DNA of 64,000 bases from Eleusine coracana subsp. coracana (lineage: Eukaryota > Streptophyta > Magnoliopsida > Poales > Poaceae), in assembly GCA_032690845.1 (NCBI GenBank), contig CM064434.1, positions 30,401,069 to 30,465,068 of the forward strand, written 5' to 3'. The notes below the pieces were generated by a model. It saw nothing but the letters and a program-made list of their open reading frames with translations. It had not been told where the DNA came from and searched no databases. Below, piece after piece: positions 47,168-56,976 of this stretch (positions within the stretch are counted from its first letter, which is position 1; the number at the start of each line of letters is the position of its first letter). Both the position numbers and the translations under genes were made by a program.

Positions 47168-48695
47168 TTTGCTCGTCCCGAGTAAAATAAAAGAAAGAAA
47201 AATTAAAGAACATATTCTCTCTATCATAAAAGATGTCTTAAATTAGCAAATATTGAGCATTGTTATATTGTCGTGTATTACATATTGGTATTCAGCAAAA
47301 TAGTTCAAATATGGGCATAAGGCTTTAAAGTTTCTCCCCAAAGCAAAAGATCATGTCCAACTCGCAAAATATAACTCTTCCACACATGAAAATAACTTAA
47401 AAGATTGTTGTGAACATAAAGAATCTATCTTCCAAATAATCCATAGCAACAACTCATCTTTCAAATCACTCAACCTATATCTACATCATAATGACCAAAT
47501 AATATTTGTGTATGGCTTATATGAGTAGCTTGGTGAGGTAATTCAAGGATTGCAAACATAAACCAACAATATATTGTAAATCTAGGAGATTATTCTTTAC
47601 TGGAATTAAAGAAGCTTAACAAGATGGCTTTTTCAGAAAGAAAAATTTAAGAAAGGACTCAAACTTTGGATATGTAGACATGTGCATAGCAAAAATTTGA
47701 TCTTGGAAGAAAAGGAACTCCCATTATCAGATTGCACATGCTTGGAATGATTCATGGCTATATTAGAACGAATTTTGAGAATAAGCATGTCATATACCAT
47801 CCCCCACACTTCAAATTCTGCTAGTCCCTTAGCAAACAGCAGAGCTTTTCCTCTTCTTTTTTTTTTGTCAACCCGAATTCACCAATTACTTGTTGGTATT
47901 TGATTCGTTTGGCTTCAACATTTATTCAAGAATTAAATATAGCCAAAAATATAGGATGTGGTCAAAGAATGATATTCAACAAGATATTTTGGGTTTATGG
48001 TGGAATACTCAGCGGAATTGAATTTTTGCATGAGTAATTCAAGGCTTCAAAAAGATACACAAAGATTTGGCCATCAGTTTAATGTTCATACCAACAAGAA
48101 TTAAATCCTAACCGAACTCAACCATCAGTTTAATGTTTATCTATATATCAAAAGGCTCATGAGTATTGATCAAAATATGGCACTGATAGGTAAGGATCTT
48201 GAAAACAATAAATTCTATAGTTCACAACATAAAAATTTATTTATAAAAAGATTGGTACTAAGTTATCATCACGTATTGGACAATGCAAATGAAGCACATG
48301 GGTACTCAAAATTGCTCCACATAAAACATATTTGCCGAATACTTGTTAAGTGTAAGTTCAAATTTTATTCAATGCTCAACATTATTTGGTCTTCATCGAC
48401 ATTTTTCAAGAAAGGAGCATAACCGCCACCATTATATTAAGATCCAAACTCTAATACATGGTGATGATTTTTGCACACACTTGCATGAAAATAAAACTAC
48501 TACTAACACACTTGCATGAAAGTAAGCACACTATTAACTGCTACTAACACACTTGTATGAAAATAAACACACCCGATACATAGTTTCCCAATCCGCTAAC
48601 ACACACATAATCAAATAAAGAAAAAGATTGCAAAGGATAAAAGAAAACGCAAACCAGGAAACTGATACATGTGCCATCTCCTAGGCACTTCTAGT
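47168..48695 (-). other. AT-rich spacer between envelope-position ORF and polypurine tract
   Basis: No coding sequence. Apart from the second polypurine word at about 47801-47815 I see only AT-rich DNA and short chance ORFs. Confidence 0.6.
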
Positions 48696-50016
48696 CAAGC
48701 GGAGGTGGAGACGGTGGCTGATCGTAGCCATAGCACCGTGCCTTGAGTCGCTCGAACTCCTCCACCATCGCTTCGTGGTTGTTCCTCCATTGGAAAGTGG
48801 CGTCCTCCATGTGCACGATGTGATGCATGTTGTTGTCGAGGTACCCCTGTATGGGCACGAAGAAATCTGCACCTGGCACTGGAGGCACCATAGGTACCCG
48901 TCCTTGGTACCTGTAGTCAACGCCCGCACCAAAGTAGGTGGCGCCGAACGGCGCGTTGCCTATGCCGACCGGTACAGAGGGCTATGAACCGCCCGTTTGT
49001 GTCGCTCCATCCTAACTGTTACTGTTGAGGCTCTTGGCGTGACCCTCAGGAGCCCCACTCGATGCCGGCCGCTGCAAATGTTGCCGGTTGTCGAACCCGC
49101 CCACGGCAGTCCTTGGAAATTTGGCCCCCCTCTAGGAGACCTTCTTCAAGCCAATTTCCTCCCTCCAGCTTGCGAGGGAGAAAAACTCCTAGCTCCGCAC
49201 ACGGGAGCCTAATGTTGATGCTGTCGACATGGAAGCCGATGCGAACACTTCCCGAGACAATATTTCCACGAGTCATATTCTCGCCAATCTCTGTCACGCA
49301 CTCCCACTTGTCATCGCGCCCTCCTGGCCTGTCGCTGTCGCAGACGAGGGCTGGTAGGCACTGAAGATAGGCCCTGAAGGCCAATTTCTTGCTCTTCTTG
49401 CCCCTCTTCTTGAACCAACCCGCACCATCACCGTCATGGGGTTGCAGTGAGATGGGCTCACGATGGCGTTGGAGAGCCACCGCAAGTCCGCATCGGTGAT
49501 GTTGCTGGAGTCGACCTTGTCGCATGTGCACGCTGCCAACCACCGGTGGAGGACTTGGATAGTCGGGTTACGGATGTTGTCACGCTTCATCTCCTCCACG
49601 GGCGAGAGCTGCCTCGAAAAGGAGTCCAACTCCTCACGTCCCAATATGCCAGTGACCATGGCGTCGGTATTGAAGCCGAAGGTTTGAGCCACCGCCTCCA
49701 TCGTCACCGTGTAGGTGACATTGTGGACGCGGAAGTTGATGGCCTCATCGCCGTGGTCATTGGTGCCGATCCTCATCGTAGAGGCAACCTCAGTGACGAT
49801 GTTGAGGCTGTAGTCCATTGGAAGTTGGTGGAAGTCCACCCAGTCGAGGTTGCTGAGCATCCTCTTCATGTCCTTCCACATGCTGATCGAGGTGAGGAAG
49901 GTCTCGTCCAAGTCGACGTTGGGGACGAACCTTCCCCTCACTGTGAGGTAGTGCTCTTGTTCTTCCACGCTCAGGAGGGTGAAGCCCTCCTCCACCGTGC
50001 GCAGCGTGAATGCCGG

Positions 50017-51456
50017 CAAAAGTGCCTAGAGGGAGGGTGAATAGGCATTTATCCCTGAAAACCACTTAATAATAAAAGTTAAATGCGTAGTGTTGGGCTT
50101 GTCCGGCGATTGTGATGAAAGTCCGATGGACTTGTCCGATGGCACGTGATTGAAAAGTAGATCGGCCGATTAAAACTTCAAACTAGTGCAAGGCAAGCTA
50201 GGAGCTAGTAATTATAAGCTAGAGGAAGCTGTAGAAATAAGGAGAACAACTAGCAATCAACCTACACAAGTTAATTTGAGAAATAAGAAGCAAACCCTAA
50301 CTAGCAAGTTATGAGCAAGAACAAGTAAGTAAGAGGAGACGAGAAAGACACAAGATTTGTTCACCGAAGTTCAGCTCCACAAAGAAGCCTACGTCTCCGT
50401 TGAGGGATCCACAAAGGACCGGGTTTCTTTCAACCCTAACCTCTCCAAGTGACCATAAAGATCGAACTTGGCTTTCCACTAGCAATCTCCACGAAGGAGG
50501 GGTCAATACAAACTTCCCGAGGTGTCACCACACAAGTTGGAAGCTCTACGAGCACCTCTAACCGTCTAGGGGATGAATCCCCAAGAGTAACAAACACAAG
50601 AGTGGTCGGCGGTGAGGATGAACCAAGAGCTCAAGAAAGTGGAAGCTTGGAGTCAATGGAGCTCTTCAATCTTCTCTCAATCCCTTCACAAATCAAGATT
50701 GGAAGCAAGGGAGGAGAGTTAGGGAGAGTAAAGTGAGCTTGAGAGTGTTTTTGAGTGGAATGAGTGACCAACAGGCCAAGGGACGAAGTGGAGGTCTATT
50801 TATAGCCCAAGGAGAAAAGGAACCGTTTGGATGAGCATTTCTCAGATTTCCATCGGACAAGTCCGATGGTCATCGGACATGTCCGATGAAACAATGTGGC
50901 GAAGCTACTCGAGTCCGATGGACTTGCCCGATACCTCGGACAAGTCAACCATCGGACATGTCCGATGGTCATCGGACAAGTCCGATGGTTAGGTTTTGGC
51001 ACAGTTACTGTACTCCAACAAGGATGTCCGATGGGTCGGACTTGCTGGTCATCGGACAAGTCCGACGGCACAGGTTGGTACTAGAGTCCGATGGACTTGT
51101 CCGATGGATCGGACAATTCCAATGATTTTTCACTGGAAAAAGTTTTGGTTGTGGAAAAGTGGATTTTGCTCTTAGTTCATCATTGCTTCACACATTTGTG
51201 TCCCTCTTGATAGTACGGCATTTTCTATACTCAAGATAAAAAATAAAAACTCCACAAGCTTCATTCTTGAGCATATTTTTGAATTTCATCTTTGAAACCA
51301 TTTTTCAATCTTCTTTTCTCCCCTTTTTGTTTCCACACATATTATCATCAATCTTTGGAACATTTTCTACACACATGCTCATTAAAAGATTAGTCCATTC
51401 TTAATTGTATTGGCGCCAATCACCAAAATAAAATTAGGAGCCTAGATGCACCTTCA
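50017..51456 (-). repeat. Solo LTR with CATCGGACAWGTCCGATG palindromes (TSD GCCGG)
   Basis: GCCGG at 50012-50016 and 51457-51461 flanks 1440 bp. On the minus strand it starts TGAAGGTGCATCTAGG and ends CCCTCCCTCTAGGCACTTTTG. The GGTGCATCTAGG start and the CTATTCACCCTCCCTCTAGGC end are shared with the SIRE LTR at 55414-56570, so this is a SIRE-lineage solo LTR. The end is TTG rather than CA, a terminal mutation or a slightly different boundary. Confidence 0.85.
50796..51125 (-). promoter_or_regulatory. Palindrome cluster and TATA box of the 50-kb solo LTR
   Basis: Perfect or near-perfect copies: CATCGGACAAGTCCGATG (about 50852 and 50971), CATCGGACATGTCCGATG (about 50873 and 50951), plus half or variant copies to 51120. 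On the minus strand the TATA box CTATAAATAG (50805-50796) lies about 46 bp downstream of the nearest copy. The density of exact copies is striking. Confidence 0.72.
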
Positions 51457-51879
51457 GCCGGTGGTGGTGGTGATCTGGGAACCCCATGGCTTGTCGCCGT
51501 TTGGCTCCTTGTAGCATGCCCTGTCAGAAGGGGCGCGCCAGAGACGGAGTGGCAGGCTTGGATTGCTGCCACCGAGCCGGTGGATGCATCACCCATCGAC
51601 ATGTCATCATGAGCACCAGAACTCCCCCTCACCGAGGAGTCGCTGCTCGACTCGCCGCTGCTGCCGGAACCGCTTCCCCGGCGCAGCCTCTTGCCCAACT
51701 TGCCGATGGAGGAACGGAGACGATCCATCTACGAGGAATGTGGAACGTGTGTGAGATCGTGGATAGTGGGGAAGGTGGAGAGATTACCGGGATGGTTTGC
51801 CGAAGTGGGGGCACCCGGCCTCACTTTTATAGCATGGGAAACTTCTAGGAGAAGGACCCGCCTTGACATTTCAAAATTT

Positions 51880-52570
51880 GAGAGCGTGTCGATCGGCTCA
51901 GGGCTGCGCTGATCGACACAATTCAAATTTTGAATCTTCTGAATTGTGTTTCTTGATTCCCCTCCTTTATGTCATTTCTAGGTACATCATGCCGGTTGGC
52001 AGGGGAACAACACGGAATCCCGACGTCTTGATTGACTGCACCTATCGGCACAGGCCTACACCGATCGGCGCACTATCTCTTTTCCAGCTTTTGGTCAATT
52101 CCTTGTCTCCCCTGTACTTAACATCTGCAAAGAAATCATACCTATTCCTTGAAATCAACGCCTGTCACTTTTGTCGCCCATTTGGGAACTGTACGGGTAC
52201 CCGCGCCGGTCAGCGCATTGGTGCGTCGAATGGCGCCAGTCCCCTGCATCTGGCGTTAGGGTCTAGTGCTGATCCTGATGCATCGTGTTCATCTCCTTCA
52301 CCTAATTTCCACATTCCCAATGTTCCTGTAGCATTGACACACATAGAGGGGCCCATCTTGTAGCCGCACCGATCAACGTTGTCCTACGCCGATCAGCGCA
52401 TCATCCATTTTTGCTCCTGGCCCCTTGCTTATTCACTAGATGCTGTCCTATTTCTGTGCTGGTTGCCTTCTAGCACCCCTCTGGGCGTCGTCAGCCTTCT
52501 GTCCTGAAAAAGTGCGCCGATCGGCTCCGGACTGCACTGATCGGCACGAGCTCTGTTCCTTCCTGTTTTG
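51880..52570 (-). promoter_or_regulatory. Internal palindrome cluster upstream of the Athila-like ORF
   Basis: Copies of the same word as in this element's LTR (GTGTCGATCGGCTC, GCGCTGATCGACAC, ACACCGATCGGCGC, GCGCCGATCGGCTC, GCACTGATCGGCAC) lie 150-830 bp before the ORF start at 51728, with degenerate pairs around 52030, 52200 and 52370. Confidence 0.6.
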
Positions 52571-52842
52571 GTCTTTTTCTTTTTATACTCCTGTGTTGTT
52601 GAAGGATCGAGAAGGCGACCAGAGGGGGGTGAATGGGAGCCAATCAAAATTCTCCAAGAGAACTTGGCCTATATCCCAAAAACAACTCAAGCCAACCTCC
52701 GAACCGATCACCAAGACTACGCACACCAACTTAGTGGTGTACTAGCCCTAGGAGTGATCAACCACAGTAAGAAACACAGCGGAAACAAAAAGGAACAAGA
52801 AGCACTCAAAACAGATCAATTCTGGACTCTCATTGGCAGTGC

Positions 52843-53075
52843 CGACCACAGCCATTGGCAGTGCCGGTTGGCACCATCAGCAGTGCCGGTCATGCCCATC
52901 GGCAGTGCCGGTGCGGGACACGGGTCTCTCTAGAACCTACAGATAGAACAGATCGGTAGTGCTGGTCGGCGCAATCGGTAGTGCTGGTGTGGGTTTCATA
53001 CTCTCCCTATCGACAAGCCAATTTGAGTTCAGACCCACCGGCAGTGCCGGTCCAGGTCATTGGCAATGCCGATCG
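52843..53075 (-). promoter_or_regulatory. Palindrome cluster of the third SIRE-like LTR
   Basis: Copies of ACCGGCAGTGCCGGT and variants (TTGGCAGTGCCGGTT, ATCAGCAGTGCCGGTC, ATCGGCAGTGCCGGTG, ACCGGCAGTGCCGGTC). Unlike in the other families this cluster lies downstream of the TATA box, within the probable transcribed part. Confidence 0.6.
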
Positions 53076-53783
53076 TCCCCGACAGAACAGCAGAAACTTT
53101 CAGGAATTTGGCAAATATTCTCCAAAACCTAACCAAACGAACTCCAAATGATGTAATTTTTGGATCAGTGAATCCTCATCACATCACGACCGTAATCCTA
53201 GAAAATCATCTCAATTGGCTCAAGGAATCATCACGAATTTCAGATCTTGTTCCAAGAACACCAAAAAGGGGAAACTTGAGAAATCCTTCAAATCGAAGGT
53301 GCTAGAGCTATTGATTCGGTCAAGGGTCCATAGAGGATTGTTCTAGCTCATCCTAGCAACACGTTTCTCAAGAAATCCGAGCCAAAAACTCGTCCAAAAA
53401 TGAGATAAAAAATCACCACAAAAATAGCTCCAAAAATAGAAAAAAAGGAATTTCGGGATTCAAGTGAGGAGGGAAATCTTGAGCACGAAAATACTTCTCC
53501 TATCATAGAAAGGTGCTTACAAGATCCATAGGTACAAGGCTAGGAAGCCACCCTCTTTCTCCCACTATTTGGAAGAGCAAGAGATGTCTCTTAGACACCC
53601 TTTCCTCTCCTCTAAAATATGAAGTTCTCTCCTAGCACTTTGAATAGAGTCCTAACACAAGGCTAATGGAAAGAGAGGCACCTCTCCCACTAGCCACACC
53701 TCTCCTTATATAGGCCTAGGGTCTATTGTCCACATGACCACTCTACCCTTGACCTACAAAACACACCCACCTACCACCGGGGG

Positions 53784-54545
53784 TGATGTAAATATGACCC
53801 GATCTTCCGAGAGGTAAGGGGATAAACTCGAATTTGGAGAACTTGGTGTTGACGACCCAGCTTGAATCAGTCACGATCCAACCCCGCAACCGTTACACCA
53901 AGCACAACTTGATTGTTCCTGCAAGCGAAATCGAGAACACAAGCAAGAGAGGATAAACAGGCAATCTGAAATTCAAATATGGATGAAGCAAATCACAAGA
54001 AAAGGTTCAAGCTCTGAACACAAAAGGACTAATCGCCACAGTGGTGTAGAACAAGAACAGGGGCCCTGGATTACGGTAAAAGGACTTGTCGCCACAGTTA
54101 CAATAATTCGATCAAGTTTCTCTCTAGAAAACTGAACTAAACAAACCCCAAAACTAAAAGATGGTGGCTACTGAGTTTATGTAGGAAACAAGGATGTCCT
54201 AGGGTTGGGGGTGACCAGGGGGGGCGCCCACAACATGGGCTTAAGGCCCGACACGATACATGGCCAAGTTGGCCCAAAATAGGTGGCACAGCACCTTGTC
54301 ATGGTCACATATTATGACTCACGACCCTTCTGGAGCTAGGACCAGAACCAAAGTGACGGCGTCGTCGTCCCCTTTCCAACGCATCAAAGAACGCATCATT
54401 TGGACGTCGGATGTGGAAGATATCATCAAAACCATAAAGGAGTGTCGGCTGAATCCGAGACGAACGTGGCGACCGAGTTGGTGACGACTTGTAACTTAGG
54501 GAAGGCCATGATATGCGCGTATCCAGCATGGTGATTTCCTCATCA
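53784..54545. repeat. Solo LTR, family X, copy 3 (TSD GGGGG)
   Basis: TGATGTAAATATGACCCGAT to ATTTCCTCATCA, 762 bp, between GGGGG at 53779-53783 and 54546-54550. It is the most complete family X copy and serves as reference for the deletions in the 42.4-kb copy. Confidence 0.9.
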
Positions 54546-54849
54546 GGGGGCATAACCGTCCATCTTTTTCCTTATCGCCCGAATGTCAATGGACGCTTCA
54601 CGTCGTTGCTTCATCTCAAAGCAAGCTCCGTGATGGTGCCACATGCACTACCAACGACCGCCATCGGTTTTAAGGCCCAAACCGGGAAACCACCTTGCAC
54701 ACTTCTCAAACTCCGGTTAGTCATAACCATGATATGCAAACCCATGCAATCCCTGGATTCCTGCATTTCAACTAAAACACCAAATCCGCTCAAGTCAATT
54801 ACTCGTCACAAATATAGCAAACCATGACACATATTAACATGGTTTCTCA

Positions 54850-55413
54850 ATATCCCCCTTGATGAGTACATTGATAACACCAAATGCACAAAGATTAGAG
54901 ATTGAAATGCGAAGCCGAATAAGCATATACAAATGGCCAAACCCAAAAAAAAAGGTGAAAACAAGCCATCTAGCAAGTAGGGATCATAAAACCAAGAGTT
55001 GGCAAAGAAAGCGAGATGCAAAGAATGTGAAAAGCGTAAGAAAACGCTCAAGATCATGATATGCTCCCCCTCAAGTTGTGGTAGGTCTGATGTAGTGCAA
55101 AATGGATCATATGAGTTTCTTAGCATTATTTGTGCATGACCCCAAAATTTTCTCCCGCTTTGGCAATGAACTCATCAAAGAGGCAAAAGAACAAGCAAAC
55201 ATGCAATGCATGAAAATACAAACCTAAGGAGCTTCAACAATTATGCAAACAAGAATTTAACTTTGCTAGCCATAAACATAGAGCCATGAAGTGTAAAAGC
55301 AATAGCTCCCAATCATGCAAAGATCAAAAATAGATAGCAAGGCATAAACACCAAGGGCTATACAAGCTAAGCAGAAAGATTGACTAGCTTAGATAGAATC
55401 AAATTTTGCTTAT
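54850..55413 (-). other. Internal stub of the third SIRE-like element
   Basis: A purine tract next to the LTR and, at 55164-55150, GCCAAAGCGGGAGAA on the minus strand match the spacer between envelope-position ORF and 3' LTR in the other SIRE-like elements. No coding sequence. It is cut by the SIRE LTR at 55414. Confidence 0.5.
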
Positions 55414-56570
55414 TGAAAGTTGCCTAGAGGAGGGGTGAATAGGCAATCTAAAAATAATCCTGAAAAAGCACTAATGGATAATCAAATAACTAGGAATGAC
55501 GGAACTTCCGTCGGGGTCGACGGAACTTCCGTCACCACGGAGTAATGTGCTCAAGCTTTTGAGTGGATGGATTCAATCTTTTTGTGGTTGGATCTCTCTC
55601 ACTTGGATTGGAATCTGAAGAACAAGCCTAGGAGTAAGAGGGGAGAGCTCTAGCTGAAGAGTGAGTGAAATGGCAAAGAATCCAACCATACCCACGGGGG
55701 AAGGGGTACTCTATTTATAGAGAGAGCTCAAAAACTAGCCGTTATAGTATTTTCTGGGTCTGACGGAACTTCCGTGGTTACCCACAGAACTTCCGTCAAT
55801 TCAAATTTAGCCGTTGTAAAGCACTGGAAGTGAGAAAAAGATGTTATGACGGAACTTCCATCAAAAGGTGACGGAACTTCCGTCACTCTCGATTTGACAA
55901 GAAAAAAAGGCTCACAGAACCTCCATGAGAGCCACGGAGGTTCTTGGTGACGGAACTTCCGTCAAAAGGTGACAAAACTTCCGTCACTCTCGGTTTGACA
56001 GGAAAAAGGCTCACAGAACTTCCGTGAGAGCCACGGAGGTTCTTGGTGACGGAACTTCCATCGTGGGGTGACGAAACTTCCACCACTCTCGGGTGTGCAG
56101 AAGGTAGAATCCCGACGTTTACGGAACTTCTGTCACTAGGTGACGGAACTTTCGTCACCCTTGGGTTAACATCAAAGCTAGACCCAACGCTGATAGAAAT
56201 TCCAAGAGAGGACTCATGGAACTTCCGTCACTCTCTGTCTTGCTAAGTAAAAGGCTGATTCTTAGGCTTTGTTGGCTAGGTTTTCAAATGAATTGATTTA
56301 GAGCTTGAGCACAATGTTTCCCTTACTAGCAAGATAAGTTTTACCCCTCTTAATACTTTGGCATACCTATGACTCAAAACAAATAGCATAAAAGCTAAAC
56401 TTGAACCACCATGAGCCATTTTCTTTTCACTTTTATTGAGGGATAGACTTTCTCACATTAGTGGGTAATTAACTTTTCTCTTGATGATCTGCACATTTTC
56501 TTCATAAGCATGTTAGTAATCTTTTGTCATTAATCACCAAAACCCACTAGGGGACCTAGATGCATCTTTA
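55414..56570 (-). repeat. 3' LTR of the SIRE element
   Basis: The plus-strand left edge is TGAAAGTTGCCTAGAGG; the right edge GATGCATCTTTA adjoins ATCTCCCCCTTTTTGG, the reverse of the polypurine tract. TATA box CTATAAATAG at 55720-55711 on the minus strand. It carries the dense GACGGAACTTCCGTC cluster described separately. Confidence 0.85.
55490..56235 (-). promoter_or_regulatory. GACGGAACTTCCGTC palindrome cluster with TATA box
   Basis: More than ten perfect or near-perfect copies of GACGGAACTTCCGTC, for example about 55761, 55870, 55960, 56048 and 56118. On the minus strand the TATA box (55720-55711) lies about 40 bp past the nearest upstream copy. Two copies near 55500-55530 lie downstream of the TATA box. 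Confidence 0.72.
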
Positions 56571-56976
56571 ATCTCCCCCTTTTTGGTGGTTGATGATAAT
56601 ATGTTAAAAGGATATAGAAATATAATCAAGAGAGAGAACAATAAAATATAGTGAGGCTCCCCCTAATGATATGCATGATACACAAAGACATGTGAAGGAG
56701 CTCCCCCTATATTTTGTAAAAAAGTGGGGTGCCTAAAAGGTGTACAAGTGTGAAGCAAAGTGATAAAGCAATAAACAAGCATCACAACCAAACTATAAAC
56801 TAGAAGAAACAAGCACCACACATGACATAAGAACAATAGAGTTATTACAAAAGGTTCACACATATGCTTCGCACACAAAGCAAATAGAGAGGGGAACTAG
56901 TCCATAGGTTCATCACTATCCTATTACAAAGCCTCTGAAACAAATATCCTTTTCACTCATGTCTCCCCCTTTGGTA

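Larger units (their letters stand above)
48696..51728 (-). pseudogene. Envelope-position ORF of the Athila-like element, split by a solo LTR
   Basis: It starts with an ATG at 51728; the first segment is basic then Ser/Gly-rich (MDRLRSSIGKLGKRLRRGSG). A 1440-bp solo LTR interrupts it at 51456-50017; omitting it and one TSD copy keeps the frame. The second segment (50011-49440) has EEGFTLLSVEEQEHYLTVRG, SISMWKDMKRMLSNLDWVDF and the shared domain VTEVASTMRIG...INFRVHNVTYTV...EAVAQTFGF. A frameshift near 49440 leads to KKRGKKSKKLAFRAYLQC and GSVRIGFHVDSINIRLPCAE, and a further shift to the C-terminus (VPGADFFVPIQGYLDNNMHH; TFQWRNNHEAMVEEFERL), ending at a TAG at 48696. No hydrophobic membrane segment is evident. 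Function unknown. Confidence 0.75.
43676..52596 (-). mobile_element. Athila-like Ty3 element, 3' part, with envelope-position ORF
   Basis: Read on the minus strand: a palindrome-rich leader (52560-51880), an envelope-position ORF (51728-48696), about 1.5 kb of AT-rich spacer, the polypurine tract AAGTGTGGGGGAAC (47162-47149) and a 3' LTR (47148-43676). The tract matches that of the Athila-like element at 41.1 kb, hence the assignment; pol is not visible. Two solo LTRs (44606-46552 and 50017-51456) are nested in it. At 52596 it is interrupted by another LTR. The 5-mer before the LTR is GAGGT; its partner is outside the window. Confidence 0.72.
52597..54849 (-). repeat. LTR of a third SIRE-like element, split by a solo LTR
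   Basis: On the plus strand it starts TGTTGAAGGATCGAGAAGG with the GACCAGAGGGGGGTGAAT block shared by SIRE-lineage LTRs. It ends GGTTTCTCA at 54849, next to a purine tract read on the minus strand as CATCAAGGGGGATA. Without the inserted family X LTR it is about 1.49 kb. TATA-like CTATATAAG at 53712-53704 (minus). It carries AGCAGTGCCGGTC-type copies (52843-53075). The edges are less certain than for the other LTRs. Confidence 0.6.

Noticed and set aside
50850..51125. CRISPR-like array of short repeats
   Set aside because: Repeats are palindromic, variably spaced and lie in a plant LTR with a TATA box; there are no spacers of uniform length and no cas genes.
54806..55126. Minus-strand ORF of 106 codons with hydrophobic stretches
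   Set aside because: Spans an LTR end and SIRE-like spacer; no motif, and apparent membrane segments reflect AT-rich sequence.
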